This document shows positions 7,804 to 16,414 of a DNA stretch of 64,000 nt, one piece after another. The first letter of the stretch is position 1; each line of letters starts with the position of its first letter. Under the pieces are notes generated by a model, which saw only the letters and a program-made list of their open reading frames with translations, ran no database searches and was not told the origin of the DNA. Origin of the DNA: Microbacterium salitolerans (GTDB taxonomy: Bacteria; Actinomycetota; Actinomycetes; Actinomycetales; Microbacteriaceae); the NCBI RefSeq assembly GCF_019720895.1, contig NZ_JAHKSH010000003.1:594148-658147 (forward strand). The letters are read 5' to 3'. The position numbers and the translations under genes were made by a program.

Positions 7804-9045
7804 ATGACGACACCGCGGTGGAAGAGGCGCGTTCGGCCTCCGCGCATCGCGGGTGCGGCCGTGGCGGTCGGCACGGTCGTGGCGGTCTGCAGCGCGTCTC
7901 TGCTGGGGGCGGCCTTCTTGTCCGATCCGGCCCCGCAGAAGGCGGCGCCGGCAGAGGTCACCACCCTCGCGTCCGGTCCGAGCGTCGCGGGCGCGCCGGC
8001 GCCCGGCGCGAGCGACCACGCGCACGGCGGCGTCACCGAGGAGGACGTGGCCGCGAGCGCCGCGCAGCTCATGCACAGCGAGTACGCGGCCTCGACGAAG
8101 AAGGAGCTCGAGCAGCTCCGTCGCGAGGCGCGCGAGAAGCTCATCGCCGAGGCGAAAGCCTCCGGTCTGCCCATCGACCTCGACGATCTCCCCGCTCTCG
8201 GGGATCTCCGCACGGGCGGCCGTCTCGCGTGGCCGCTCGCGAACTACTGGATCAGCGACGTCTTCGGTACGCGGGGCGGTCATCACATGGGCATCGACCT
8301 CGCGGCGGCGGGTGGCGAGCCGATCGGCGCCGCCGCGCCCGGCGTGGTGGTCGTCTCGAGCGAAGGGCACTTCGGCTACGGCGTCGCCGTCATCATCCAG
8401 CACATCGACGGCCTGCAGACCGTATACGGCCACCTGACGCACGGCAGCCGCACGGTGGAGGTCGGCGACTGGGTCGAGACGGGCGATCACATCGGCGCCG
8501 TGGGCAACACAGGTCGCAGCTTCGGCAATCATCTGCACTTCGAGCTGCGTCGGCACGGCGTGCCCATCGACCCCTATCCGCTCCTCACGGGCGGGTCCGC
8601 GGCACCCGACGAGCTGCGTCCGTCCGTCCCCGCGCCTCCCGTTCCGGCACCCGTGCCGGCGACGCCGGAGAAGCCGTCCCCCGAGTCGCCGAAGACGCCC
8701 GATCCGAAGCCCTCCCCGAAGCCGTCCCCGTCGCCCGATCCGACGCCCACGAAGGATCCGCAGCCGACTCCGACGAAGAAGCCCACGCCGACTCCGACGA
8801 AGACGCCGAAGCCGACCCCGACGGAGGAGCCGCCGAAGCCGACGCCGACGGCCACACCGAAACCGACTCCGCCGGCCCCGACGCCGGATCCTGAGGTGCC
8901 GACGCCGGACCCCGAGGAGCCGACCACGACACCGGAGCCCGAGGCGCCGTCGCCGTCGCCTTCGCAGGCCCCGCAGCAGACGCCGCCAGCGGAGCCGAGC
9001 CAGGCGCCGACGGAGCCCGAGGCGTCAGAGACTCCGGCGGCGTAG
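7804..9045 (+). CDS. Exported M23 (LytM) peptidase with Pro-rich tail
   Basis: 413 residues. ATG at 7804 follows a GGGGGAGGA ribosome site. An N-terminal signal/anchor lies at about 12-38, then a short helical stretch. The M23 domain (about 138-262) has HMGID with H161/D165 and the HLHF motif with H243 and H245, which together bind the catalytic zinc. The last 150 residues are Pro/Thr/Lys/Glu-rich low-complexity sequence, probably spanning the cell wall. It likely cuts peptidoglycan crosslinks, or activates other hydrolases. It is convergent with trhO. The earlier in-frame start at 7753 lacks a ribosome site. Confidence 0.92.
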   Translation: MTTPRWKRRVRPPRIAGAAVAVGTVVAVCSASLLGAAFLSDPAPQKAAPAEVTTLASGPSVAGAPAPGASDHAHGGVTEEDVAASAAQLMHSEYAASTKKELEQLRREAREKLIAEAKASGLPIDLDDLPALGDLRTGGRLAWPLANYWISDVFGTRGGHHMGIDLAAAGGEPIGAAAPGVVVVSSEGHFGYGVAVIIQHIDGLQTVYGHLTHGSRTVEVGDWVETGDHIGAVGNTGRSFGNHLHFELRRHGVPIDPYPLLTGGSAAPDELRPSVPAPPVPAPVPATPEKPSPESPKTPDPKPSPKPSPSPDPTPTKDPQPTPTKKPTPTPTKTPKPTPTEEPPKPTPTATPKPTPPAPTPDPEVPTPDPEEPTTTPEPEAPSPSPSQAPQQTPPAEPSQAPTEPEASETPAA

Positions 9046-9066
9046 CACGCCGGGCGCGGCGCGCGG

Positions 9067-9966
9067 TCAGGCCTCGGCGGGAGCGTGGCGACGGCACACG
9101 GCCGTCTCACCGCAGGCGGCGCAGAGCACAGTGCGGGCGCGGCAGTCGTCGTCGGCGCAATTGACCATCCGGTCGCTCGATGCGCCGCACGAGACGCAGC
9201 GCCCGATGATCGTGGCGTCGTCGCCGAAGGTGGTCGTCTCACGCCCGTCGAACACGTAGAGGGATCCCTCCCACAGGCCCGTGTTGCCGAACGTCTCGCC
9301 GTAGCGGACGATGCCGCCCTCGAGCTGGTACACCTCGCCGAAGCCGCGCGAGGTCATCAGGCTCGAGAGCACCTCGCAGCGCACCCCGCCCGTGCAGTAG
9401 GTGACGACGGGCTTGTCCTTGAGGTGGTCGTAGCGGCCGGAGTCGAGCTCGGCGATGAAGTCGCGCGTGGTCTCGGTGTTCGGTACGACGGCGTTCTTGA
9501 ACCGGCCGATCTCTGCTTCGAAGGCGTTGCGGCCGTCGAAGAAGGTCACGTCGTCACCTCGCTCCGCGACGAGTCTGTGCAGCTCACCGGGCTTGAGATG
9601 CGTGCCGCCGCCGACGACGCCGTTCTCGTCGATGCGCAGCTCGTCGGGCGTTCCGAACGACACGATCTCGTCGCGCACCTTCACCGTGAGCCGCGGGAAA
9701 TCGAGGCTGAACCCGTCGTCGTCGAGGCCCGTTCCCGGTGACCACTTCATGTCGACGCCCCGGAAGGGCGCGTACTGCTTGGTCTTGCGCACGTAGGTCT
9801 TGAGTGCGTCCATGTCGCCGCCGACCGTGCCGTTGATCCCGTGCTCCGAGATGAGGATCCGCCCCCGCAGCCCGAGCAGCTCGCACAGGTCGCGCTGCCA
9901 CAGCCGGATCGCGTCGGGGTCGGCGATCGGTGTGAACACGTAGTAGAGCAGGATCTTCGCAGGCAC
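9067..9966 (-). CDS. trhO: tRNA uridine(34) hydroxylase (rhodanese-like)
   Basis: 299 residues from GTG 9966. N-terminal acylphosphatase-like part ([31 protein letters not shown]), then a rhodanese domain with the active-site loop YCTGGVRC. The C-terminus has two Cys-rich pairs (CVSCG, CAACG) plus CxxH, as in other long TrhO proteins, probably a zinc site. The family hydroxylates U34 of certain tRNAs with oxygen, the first step to 5-(carboxy)methoxyuridine. Convergent with the M23 gene, 21 bp away, with no clear hairpin between. Confidence 0.93.
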   Translation of the reverse strand: MPAKILLYYVFTPIADPDAIRLWQRDLCELLGLRGRILISEHGINGTVGGDMDALKTYVRKTKQYAPFRGVDMKWSPGTGLDDDGFSLDFPRLTVKVRDEIVSFGTPDELRIDENGVVGGGTHLKPGELHRLVAERGDDVTFFDGRNAFEAEIGRFKNAVVPNTETTRDFIAELDSGRYDHLKDKPVVTYCTGGVRCEVLSSLMTSRGFGEVYQLEGGIVRYGETFGNTGLWEGSLYVFDGRETTTFGDDATIIGRCVSCGASSDRMVNCADDDCRARTVLCAACGETAVCRRHAPAEA

Positions 9967-10046
9967 GTGACCAGGGTAATTCGAGCGACTGAGCGGATCC
10001 CCACTCCACCGCCCCGGTGAGCACTCGGGCACGATACCGTCGCCGC

Positions 10047-10460
10047 ATGGCAACCGATCATGTGGTGAAGCTGCTGGACGAGACGAAGGTCGTCGCGATC
10101 GTGACGACGCGCCAGAAGGGGGAGCCCGCGGCGACCGCGATCTGGTCGATGGTCGTCGACGGCGTCCCCTATGTGCGCTCCGCGTACGGCGGCGGATCCT
10201 GGTGGTACCGGCACGTGATGGCGGGCCGACCCGTGTCGTTCGTCGACGGCGACGGCAGCATCGCCGAGCGCGACCGCGCGGCGGCGCTCGAGCTCCCGCG
10301 CGTCGACGTCTCGCTCGTCGAGGTGCCGCAGGACGATCCGATCCACCCGGCGCTCGATGCCGAGATCGAGCGCAAGTACGAGGGTTCCCCCGCGTCGTCG
10401 ATCGGCGCCATGCTCAGCCCGGAGGCGATCGCCTGCACGTTCCGGGTCGAACGAGCCTGA
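10047..10460 (+). CDS. DUF2255 family protein (flavin/F420-type binding fold)
   Basis: 137 residues. The pattern [18 protein letters not shown], then [18 protein letters not shown] and a closing EIERKYEG, fits DUF2255, which is built like the pyridoxamine-phosphate-oxidase/nitroreductase split barrel. The GGSWWYRH part is where cofactor phosphate is normally held. ATG 10047 sits 6 nt after a TACCGT -10-like element, so the mRNA may be leaderless. Substrate unknown. Stands alone, divergent from trhO. Confidence 0.8.
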   Translation: MATDHVVKLLDETKVVAIVTTRQKGEPAATAIWSMVVDGVPYVRSAYGGGSWWYRHVMAGRPVSFVDGDGSIAERDRAAALELPRVDVSLVEVPQDDPIHPALDAEIERKYEGSPASSIGAMLSPEAIACTFRVERA

Positions 10461-10522
10461 GATCGCTTGTGTGCTGAGCCCTCTTCCTTTTCGGGGGAGA
10501 GGTGCGGGATGATACCGCCGAG

Positions 10523-10544
10523 CAGGTAGTACCCGGACTACCTG
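10523..10544. promoter_or_regulatory. Inverted repeat, possible operator of the S8-CHAT operon
   Basis: CAGGTAGT, a six-base spacer and ACTACCTG form a perfect 8-bp inverted repeat ending 21 bp before the ATG of the S8 protease gene. It could be a regulator binding site or an mRNA hairpin. No similar element is seen elsewhere in the window. Confidence 0.5.
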
Positions 10545-10565
10545 GGCACCCGGGGAGTTGCATCC

Positions 10566-12197
10566 ATGGCGACCGATCACCACAGCATCCCCCAGCCCGA
10601 GGGCTGGACCTGGCGCGACCGCGCACGCGGCACGATCCCCGTCGGCCGCGTGCTCGACCCGATCGAAGACGCGTCGCCCGGTGACAACGTCTTCCCGACC
10701 GTGTACGTCCCCGATCGTCTGCTCGTGAGCCGTCGGAACGAGAAGACCACGGCCGACGACGACCTCGATGTCCTGCGCGAGGCGGCAGAGAGCTTCGGGT
10801 GGACGATCGTGCCCGAGACGCTCGCGGGTGAGCGCCTCGCGGAGGGCGAAGAGCCGGATCCGCTCGTCGAGGGAATCCCCGGCGTCCTGCGTGCCCGACT
10901 CACGACGCCCGACGAGCGCGTACGCGGCGAGTCGCCGGTCGCCGCCGACGCGTGGCGCGTGCTGCAGAAGGCGCGTCAGCTCGCCAAGGATCCGCTGGCC
11001 GATGTTGGGCTGGATCACGTGCTGGCCGTCGACCCGATCGGCGTCAATCCGTTCACGCGGACGAACCCGTTCACCAGGACCAACCCGTTCACGCGCACCA
11101 ATCCCTTCACGCGCACCAACCCGTTCGGAACCGAGCAGTACGCGGAAGCGGGGCTCGGCGGACGGCAGCCGATCGCGCGCCTCGGGGCGGGGCCGGTCCG
11201 GAGCGCGAATCCGCGCAAGAGCGAACGCCGTGCCGTCGTTGCGTATCTCGACACCGGGTGCGGCGAGCACACGTGGCTCCCGGACAGCATCGTCACGCGC
11301 CAGCTCGAGATCGACGGGCGTCCGATCGGTTTGACCGACGATGCGGATCCTGAGCGCTATCCGGATCTGTACGGCCCGCTCGACGGCGAGATCGACGCGG
11401 TGTCGGGGCACGGCACGTTCATCGCCGGAGTCCTCCGGCAGCTCGCGCCCGACGCCGACATCGTCTCGGTGCGCGTCGCCGACGCTCGCGGCATCGTCTC
11501 CGAGAGCGCACTGCTCGCGTCGCTCGGCGACGTGGTCGAGCTCATGGTGCGTGCGGCCGCGGGGAAGGCCGACGGCCAGCCGATCGACGTGCTGAACCTG
11601 TCGCTCGGCTACTACCACGAGACGCCGGAGGACGGATTCTTCACGACCGTGCTCTTCGAGCTCCTGCGTGCCGCACGTGGGCTGGGCTGCGCTGTCGTGT
11701 GCTCGGTCGGCAACGACACGACCGATCGGCCGACGTTCCCCGCGTCTCTCTGGCCGTGGGACGGAGCGCACAACGGCATCGAGGGCGACGACGCCGCGCC
11801 GCACGTCTCGATCGGGGCGCTGAACCCGGCGTGCTCGTCGCTCGCGCTGTTCTCGAACATCGGCCCGTGGGTGCAGGCGTACGCGCCCGGAGCGTCCGTC
11901 GTCAGCACCATGCCCGCTTTCGACGGCGGGCGGCAGGCCTCGTCGCGCGACGACCAGTACGACCACCGTCGCGAGACGATCGCGCCCGACGCGTACGTGG
12001 GCGGATTCGCCGCCTGGAGCGGCACGTCGTTCGCGGCCCCGTACGCGGCGGGGCTGATCGCGGCGAACCTCGGCATGGTCCCTGCTCGCCCGCGATCCCG
12101 TCGTGCGGCCTGCGAGCGGGTCACGCGAGCCGCCGGTGCCGCGATCGATGCGCTGCACGCCATCGATCATTCGCCGACGGCAGCTCCCGGCTCATGA
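10566..12197 (+). CDS. Subtilisin-family (S8) serine protease, cytoplasmic type, with NPFTRT repeats
   Basis: 543 residues. Catalytic triad: D229 in VAYLDTGCG, H282 in SGHGTFIAG and S488 in SGTSFAAP; oxyanion-hole N383 in SVGND. The N-terminal 220 residues are not a signal peptide; no hydrophobic leader is visible, so the enzyme should act inside the cell. Just before the catalytic domain, residues 161-187 contain four NPFTRT repeats and a final NPF, perhaps a docking or autocleavage segment. ATG 10566 follows GGGGAG. The stop overlaps the start of the CHAT gene (ATGA). The partner is a caspase-like CHAT protein, which suggests a proteolytic cascade (inference). Confidence 0.92.
   Translation: MATDHHSIPQPEGWTWRDRARGTIPVGRVLDPIEDASPGDNVFPTVYVPDRLLVSRRNEKTTADDDLDVLREAAESFGWTIVPETLAGERLAEGEEPDPLVEGIPGVLRARLTTPDERVRGESPVAADAWRVLQKARQLAKDPLADVGLDHVLAVDPIGVNPFTRTNPFTRTNPFTRTNPFTRTNPFGTEQYAEAGLGGRQPIARLGAGPVRSANPRKSERRAVVAYLDTGCGEHTWLPDSIVTRQLEIDGRPIGLTDDADPERYPDLYGPLDGEIDAVSGHGTFIAGVLRQLAPDADIVSVRVADARGIVSESALLASLGDVVELMVRAAAGKADGQPIDVLNLSLGYYHETPEDGFFTTVLFELLRAARGLGCAVVCSVGNDTTDRPTFPASLWPWDGAHNGIEGDDAAPHVSIGALNPACSSLALFSNIGPWVQAYAPGASVVSTMPAFDGGRQASSRDDQYDHRRETIAPDAYVGGFAAWSGTSFAAPYAAGLIAANLGMVPARPRSRRAACERVTRAAGAAIDALHAIDHSPTAAPGS
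11046..11126 (+). repeat. 18-bp repeats encoding NPFTRT
   Basis: Four 18-bp units (11046-11117) and a partial fifth (NPF). DNA copies differ at synonymous positions while the peptide is exactly kept, which suggests selection on the peptide. NPF is a short motif known in other systems as a protein-docking signal; its role here is unknown. Confidence 0.9.
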
Positions 12198-14680
12198 AGC
12201 TCACCGCGGAAGAGCTCCATCAGCGGGCCATCGACGACGTCAACGGCCGCCGTCTCAGCGCGGGGGAGCACAATCTCGACAGGGCCGAGGCGCGCGCGCA
12301 GACGAACGACGTCCGCGCGCGGATCGCGGCGACTCGGTCGTACGCGCTCTCGCTCCGAGGCGCGCACGCCGAGGCCGAGCGCGCGAGCCGCGCAGCTCTG
12401 CGCCTGCGCGATCTCGGAGAGCAGACGCGCGCGATCCTCCACGGTGAGCTGGGAGCTGTCCTCCTCACGGCGGGACGCTGGAAGGCCGCGATCTCGTCGC
12501 TCGACATCGCGCTCGCGATGCTCGACGATTCTCCGCAGGAGCGCGCGAACCTCCTCATGAATCGGGCCACGGCGAACATGGATCTCGGCGCACTCGACGA
12601 CGCGATGCGCGACTGCGCGGAGGCGGTGGCGACGTTCACGGCCGACGGTGACACCATCGGCGCCGCCCAGGCGCGCCACAACCTCGGGTACGTGGCCATG
12701 CTGCGGGGCGACCTGGCCCTCGCCCTGCGGGAGATGTCGGCGGTGCGCGACGAGCTCGAACGGGAGTCGCCCGCTCTCGCGGCGATCGCGGGTCTCGACC
12801 GCGCGGAGGTGCTGCGGGAGGCCGGTCAGCTGCGCGAGGCGGAAGCGCTCTTCGAGCGCGTCGCCCGCACCTTCGGCGCGCAGCGCATGCGTCAGTCCCG
12901 CGCCGAGGCCGAGTTCCGGCTCGCGCAGACGCTGCTCGCCCACGACCCCGGCCGCGCGGCGGGCGTGGCGAAGCTCGCGGCGAAGCGGTTCCGTGCACAG
13001 GGCAGCACGCCGTGGGCCCTGCGGGCGGATGGAGTGCGCCTGCGCGCCCTGCTTGCGCCCTCGCGCCGCCGGTTCGCCCAGACGGTCTCCGACGAGGTGC
13101 GCGCGAGCTGCGTGACGACGGCCCGTGCGCTCCTGCGCCTCGGATTCCGCAGCGAGTCGCGCGCGTTGCGGTTCGCGCGCGACGCCGCCCTTGCGCGCGC
13201 GGGTTCGCCGCCGCGCGTCACCCCACGCGCAGACGACACGGCCCCGCTGAACGTGCGCCTGCTCGCGTTCGAGGCGCAGGCGGCGCAGGCCGCGGCACGC
13301 GGCGACGACGCGGGTGCGCGGCGCGCCGCATACGAGGGCATCGCGCAGCTGGCGGGCTGGCAGCGCACGTTCGGCTCAATCGAGATGCTGTCCTCCGCCG
13401 CGATGCACGGCACCGGTGTCTTCCTCGAGGGCATCGACGCCGCGGTGCGCTCGGGGGATCCGGAGATCGTGTTCGAATGGTCGGAGATCACGCGGCATTT
13501 CAGCCAACAGGTCACTCCCGTGCGTCCTCCGCGAGACGACGAGCACGCCGCCGATCTCAGCCGGCTGCGGTCGCTGCGCGCCGAGCTGGATGACGCCGCA
13601 TGGGACACGGATCCGCGCGTCATCGGCCTGCGCCAGCGCGTCAGCGAGCGACGGTGGATGGATACCCAGGGCCAGGAAGGGCCGGCGCACGTCACCCTCG
13701 GCGCGCTGCGAGCCGCGCTCGACGAGGAGACGGCGCTGATGTCGTTCGTCTATGTGCGAGAACGACTCCTCTGCCTCGTCGTGCCGCACACCGCGCCCCC
13801 GAGGATCGTCGATCTGTCGTGGCGTCGGGTCCGGGCTCTGCGCGATGGTCTCTTCCCCGACCTGAATGCGGCGGCCGAGACGCACGGGACGCCGACGGGG
13901 GCGCTCGTGCGCGACGCGCTGGACGTACGTCTCGCCGACCTGTCCGACGCCCTGCTCGTCGATGCGCTCCGTGTCGCCGGCGACCCGCGGCGCGTGATCA
14001 TCACGGCGCCGGGGGAGCTGCAGGGCACGCCGTGGAGCATTCTCCCGGCGATGCGGGGTCGGGTCATGACGCTGAGCAGATCGGCGTCGAGGTGGGTCAA
14101 CACCTGTCGCGCCGCCCGTCCGATCGAGCGGGTCGGCTTCGCCGTCGGCCCTGACGTGCCGCGCGGAGGAGAGGAGGCGCGTGATGCCGCGGACATCTGG
14201 CGGCGGGCGCTTCCGCATCACGATGCTGCTCGGGTGCTCGACGGCGCCACGGCGACGGTCGACGCCGTCTCGCGTCTCGCGCGCGACGTCGATGTCCTGC
14301 ACATCGTCGCGCACGGTCACCACTCGATCGACTCGCCGATGCTGTCCGCGTGCGCCCTCGCGGACGGCTCGCTGTTCGGCTACGACGTCGACGAGATCCC
14401 CTCACCGCCGGAGATCGTGCTGCTCTCCGCCTGCGAGCTCGGTCGATCGAGCGTGCAGTGGGGGGAGGAGGCGGTCGGCATGACGCGCGCGTGGCTGCAT
14501 TCGGGAGTGCGCACCGTCATCGCGTCGCCGGTCGTCGTCGCGGACGACGTCGCCTGCGATCTGCTCTGCGCGCTGCACGAGCACCTGGCGGACGGGGCCG
14601 GGCCGGCGGAAGCGCTCGCGCTCGCCGCGGAGGAGACGGGGCACCTCGCGCCCTTCCTCTGCTACGGCTCCGGCTTCTGA
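12194..14680 (+). CDS. TPR-CHAT protein (caspase-like protease)
   Basis: 828 residues. Residues about 10-330 are all-helical with TPR-like repeats (EAERASRAALRL, DLGALDDAMRDCAEAV, GQLREAEALFERVA). The C-terminal CHAT domain (about 500-828) has the catalytic pair: H707 in HIVAHGHH and C747 in LLSACELG, both intact, and ends in the expected AWLHSGVRTVIAS strand-helix. CHAT proteases are clan CD caspase relatives often released by a partner sensed through the TPRs. The ATG overlaps the S8 protease stop by 4 bp. No signal or membrane segment. The S8 enzyme, the small acidic protein or the sigma factor across the junction are possible substrates (inference). Confidence 0.92.
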   Translation: MKLTAEELHQRAIDDVNGRRLSAGEHNLDRAEARAQTNDVRARIAATRSYALSLRGAHAEAERASRAALRLRDLGEQTRAILHGELGAVLLTAGRWKAAISSLDIALAMLDDSPQERANLLMNRATANMDLGALDDAMRDCAEAVATFTADGDTIGAAQARHNLGYVAMLRGDLALALREMSAVRDELERESPALAAIAGLDRAEVLREAGQLREAEALFERVARTFGAQRMRQSRAEAEFRLAQTLLAHDPGRAAGVAKLAAKRFRAQGSTPWALRADGVRLRALLAPSRRRFAQTVSDEVRASCVTTARALLRLGFRSESRALRFARDAALARAGSPPRVTPRADDTAPLNVRLLAFEAQAAQAAARGDDAGARRAAYEGIAQLAGWQRTFGSIEMLSSAAMHGTGVFLEGIDAAVRSGDPEIVFEWSEITRHFSQQVTPVRPPRDDEHAADLSRLRSLRAELDDAAWDTDPRVIGLRQRVSERRWMDTQGQEGPAHVTLGALRAALDEETALMSFVYVRERLLCLVVPHTAPPRIVDLSWRRVRALRDGLFPDLNAAAETHGTPTGALVRDALDVRLADLSDALLVDALRVAGDPRRVIITAPGELQGTPWSILPAMRGRVMTLSRSASRWVNTCRAARPIERVGFAVGPDVPRGGEEARDAADIWRRALPHHDAARVLDGATATVDAVSRLARDVDVLHIVAHGHHSIDSPMLSACALADGSLFGYDVDEIPSPPEIVLLSACELGRSSVQWGEEAVGMTRAWLHSGVRTVIASPVVVADDVACDLLCALHEHLADGAGPAEALALAAEETGHLAPFLCYGSGF

Positions 14681-14708
14681 GAATCGTTCCCCGCGTGAGT
14701 GTGCCTCT

Positions 14709-15179
14709 TCACACCTCGAACCACTGTGTCATGACCTCACGCAGGTTCTCGTCCTGCTTGACGACCATGCGCATGTGAGACGGCCCCGGTGGGACCTCGT
14801 CGAACGTGAAGCGCCCGTCGCCCGCAGTATCGGCCTTCCTCTCCACCTCCGGCTGGGCCAGTCGCGCGGCGAGAACCGCGGGCCTCGACCAGCCGTCGAC
14901 CCGGCGCGTTCCGTTCCTCTCGGCCGAGACTCGGATGAGCACCTCCGCATCGTCGTCCGCGAAGTGCACCGTGCGCGGGGCGCTCCCTCGGCGCACGGAT
15001 CCGGTCTTGTCGCCTTCAACGATCGTGAGGAGTTCGAACTCCCGGTTGAGGTCATCGACCGCTGCGGCCGCGACCATGCGATCGGCGAGGCCGCTGGGAG
15101 CCGGATCTTCGGCGTCCCAGACCATGCGCAGTTCGCCGAGGAGCTCCTCGTCTTCCTTCGGCTCATCGATGTCAGGCAT
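14709..15179 (-). CDS. Small acidic protein coupled to the sigma factor, possible regulator
   Basis: 156 residues. ATG 15179 has a strong GAGGAGG site inside the 3' end of the sigma gene and overlaps it by 8 bp. The N-terminus (10-40) is an acidic helix pattern, ELLGELRMVWDAEDPAPSG then LADRMVAA. Residues 45-156 look like a beta-sandwich with the GRFTFDEVPPGP turn seen in carboxypeptidase-regulatory-like domains. Coupling to the sigma gene suggests an anti-sigma or adaptor role, but no zinc-binding anti-sigma motif and no membrane helix are seen. It could equally be a protease substrate. Convergent with the CHAT gene, 28 bp apart. Confidence 0.8.
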   Translation of the reverse strand: MPDIDEPKEDEELLGELRMVWDAEDPAPSGLADRMVAAAAVDDLNREFELLTIVEGDKTGSVRRGSAPRTVHFADDDAEVLIRVSAERNGTRRVDGWSRPAVLAARLAQPEVERKADTAGDGRFTFDEVPPGPSHMRMVVKQDENLREVMTQWFEV

Positions 15180-15861
15180 TGTCTCCTCCTCTTCGCACAT
15201 CATTCATTCCAGCATCCAGGAAATTCCGCAGCTTCGCCAGACACCTGCTGCGTGTGGGTCCGATGCTTCCGACGGGCATGTGCAGCGCCTTCGAGATCTC
15301 CGCGTAGTCCGGCCGCTCGTCGAATGCGATGATGCGCAGCAGTCGCTGGCAACGGGGATCGAGCCGTGCGACGGCGTTCCACAGATGTTGCCGCTCGTCG
15401 GACTCGGACACGTCGTGGTCGACTCCACGCCGCGCGGGCGCGAGGCGCTCGAGGCGCTCGTCCTCGGTGTCGTCGTCGCGCCCGTCGCGCTTCGAGGCGC
15501 GCCAGGCTTCGCGGCGGGCCGTGATCGTCAGCCACGCGGACACCGCCTGCGGCTCATCGATCGATTCATGCTTGCGCACGAGCGTGAGCCATGTCGTCTG
15601 AATCACGTCCTCCGCCACGGACGTGCGCAGTCCATAGGCGCGGACGACGTGCCACAGCACCGGCGTCATGAGTCGCACCAGATCGTCGATGGCCCGCGGA
15701 TCCCCGCCGCGCCAGCGCACGAAGAGAGCCGCGGCCCTGGCCCAGCGCTCGCCCGAGCGCCCGAGCGCGTCGGCAGTCCCGTCCGCAGCACGCTCGGGAG
15801 GCGAGGCGGAAGAATCGGCGGGCTGGCCGCCAGAAGGTGCCGATCGGGAATCGTCCTCCAT
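15172..15861 (-). CDS. ECF-type sigma-70 family RNA polymerase sigma factor
   Basis: 229 residues. Region 2 at about 42-124 (DLVRLMTPVLWHVVRAYGL, AEDVIQTTWLTLV, then AWLTITARREAW); region 4 at about 160-216 with the HTH PDYAEISKALHMPVGSIGPT followed by RSRCLAKL. Regions 1 and 3 are absent, as in ECF factors. ATG 15861 chosen because the frame upstream has no sigma similarity; the ribosome site is weak. The stop lies inside the next gene. Likely switches on its own operon and perhaps the S8-CHAT operon (inference). Upstream, 15862-15970 holds no gene. Confidence 0.92.
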   Translation of the reverse strand: MEDDSRSAPSGGQPADSSASPPERAADGTADALGRSGERWARAAALFVRWRGGDPRAIDDLVRLMTPVLWHVVRAYGLRTSVAEDVIQTTWLTLVRKHESIDEPQAVSAWLTITARREAWRASKRDGRDDDTEDERLERLAPARRGVDHDVSESDERQHLWNAVARLDPRCQRLLRIIAFDERPDYAEISKALHMPVGSIGPTRSRCLAKLRNFLDAGMNDVRRGGDNA

Positions 15862-15970
15862 ATTGTTCTCATTGTGCCCATACCAGTGAAGAGCGGCGCA
15901 ACCCCCTGGTGATACGGCGTTCAGACGACATCGAGCATTCGTCGAGGTGAACTCCAGCGGAACCGTTCGG

Positions 15971-16414
15971 TCAGACGGCCGCGCGGACGGCACCTGCCGT
16001 CGTCAGGGCGTCGAGGGCGTGACGCAGGCGTGTGCTCGAGGTATGGGCCGTGTAGGGGAAGTAGACGACCTCGACGCCCACGGCTCCGAGCTCGCGCTCG
16101 AGGCGGATCCCCTTGTCGGTCCCGCGCCAGTCGTCGCCCTTGAAGAAGTGCGTGAAGCCCACGTCGCGCCAGGCGTCGATCTTGTCGGGGGTCGTCTCGA
16201 CGTGCACGGCGTCGACGCACGCGAGGCTCCCGACGATCTCGGCCCGCTCGACTGCCGGGATCACGGGGGCGATGCCCTTCACAGCGCGGAGCATCTCATC
16301 GCTGACGACGCCTGCGACGAGGACGTCGCAGCGTTCCTTCGCGTGCCGCAGCAGGTTGAGGTGGCCGATGTGGAAGAGGTCGAACGCCCCGGCGGCGTAC
16401 CCGATGCGAGTCAC
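15971..16414 (-). CDS. Cytidylyltransferase-like enzyme (glycerol-3-phosphate cytidylyltransferase type)
   Basis: 147 residues. Nucleotidyltransferase fold with HIGH in GAFDLFHIGHLNLL, the KGDDW loop, and a C-terminal RTSST-like YTAHTSSTRLR segment. Length and order match TagD/GCT enzymes that make CDP-glycerol from glycerol-3-phosphate and CTP. It is the last gene of the exopolysaccharide operon, and its start overlaps the acetyltransferase stop by 4 bp. It probably makes a CDP-activated alcohol for the CDP-alcohol phosphotransferase at 21578 in the same operon. The exact alcohol is not knowable from sequence. Confidence 0.85.
   Translation of the reverse strand: MTRIGYAAGAFDLFHIGHLNLLRHAKERCDVLVAGVVSDEMLRAVKGIAPVIPAVERAEIVGSLACVDAVHVETTPDKIDAWRDVGFTHFFKGDDWRGTDKGIRLERELGAVGVEVVYFPYTAHTSSTRLRHALDALTTAGAVRAAV

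Noticed and set aside
9747-12170. Long - strand open frame opposite the S8 protease
   Set aside because: No recognisable protein sequence until it re-enters the trhO region in a wrong frame; it crosses three real genes.
15862-15970. N-terminal extension of the sigma factor up to 15993
   Set aside because: The extra 44 residues have no sigma similarity, would overlap the end of the cytidylyltransferase gene, and contain no better ribosome site.
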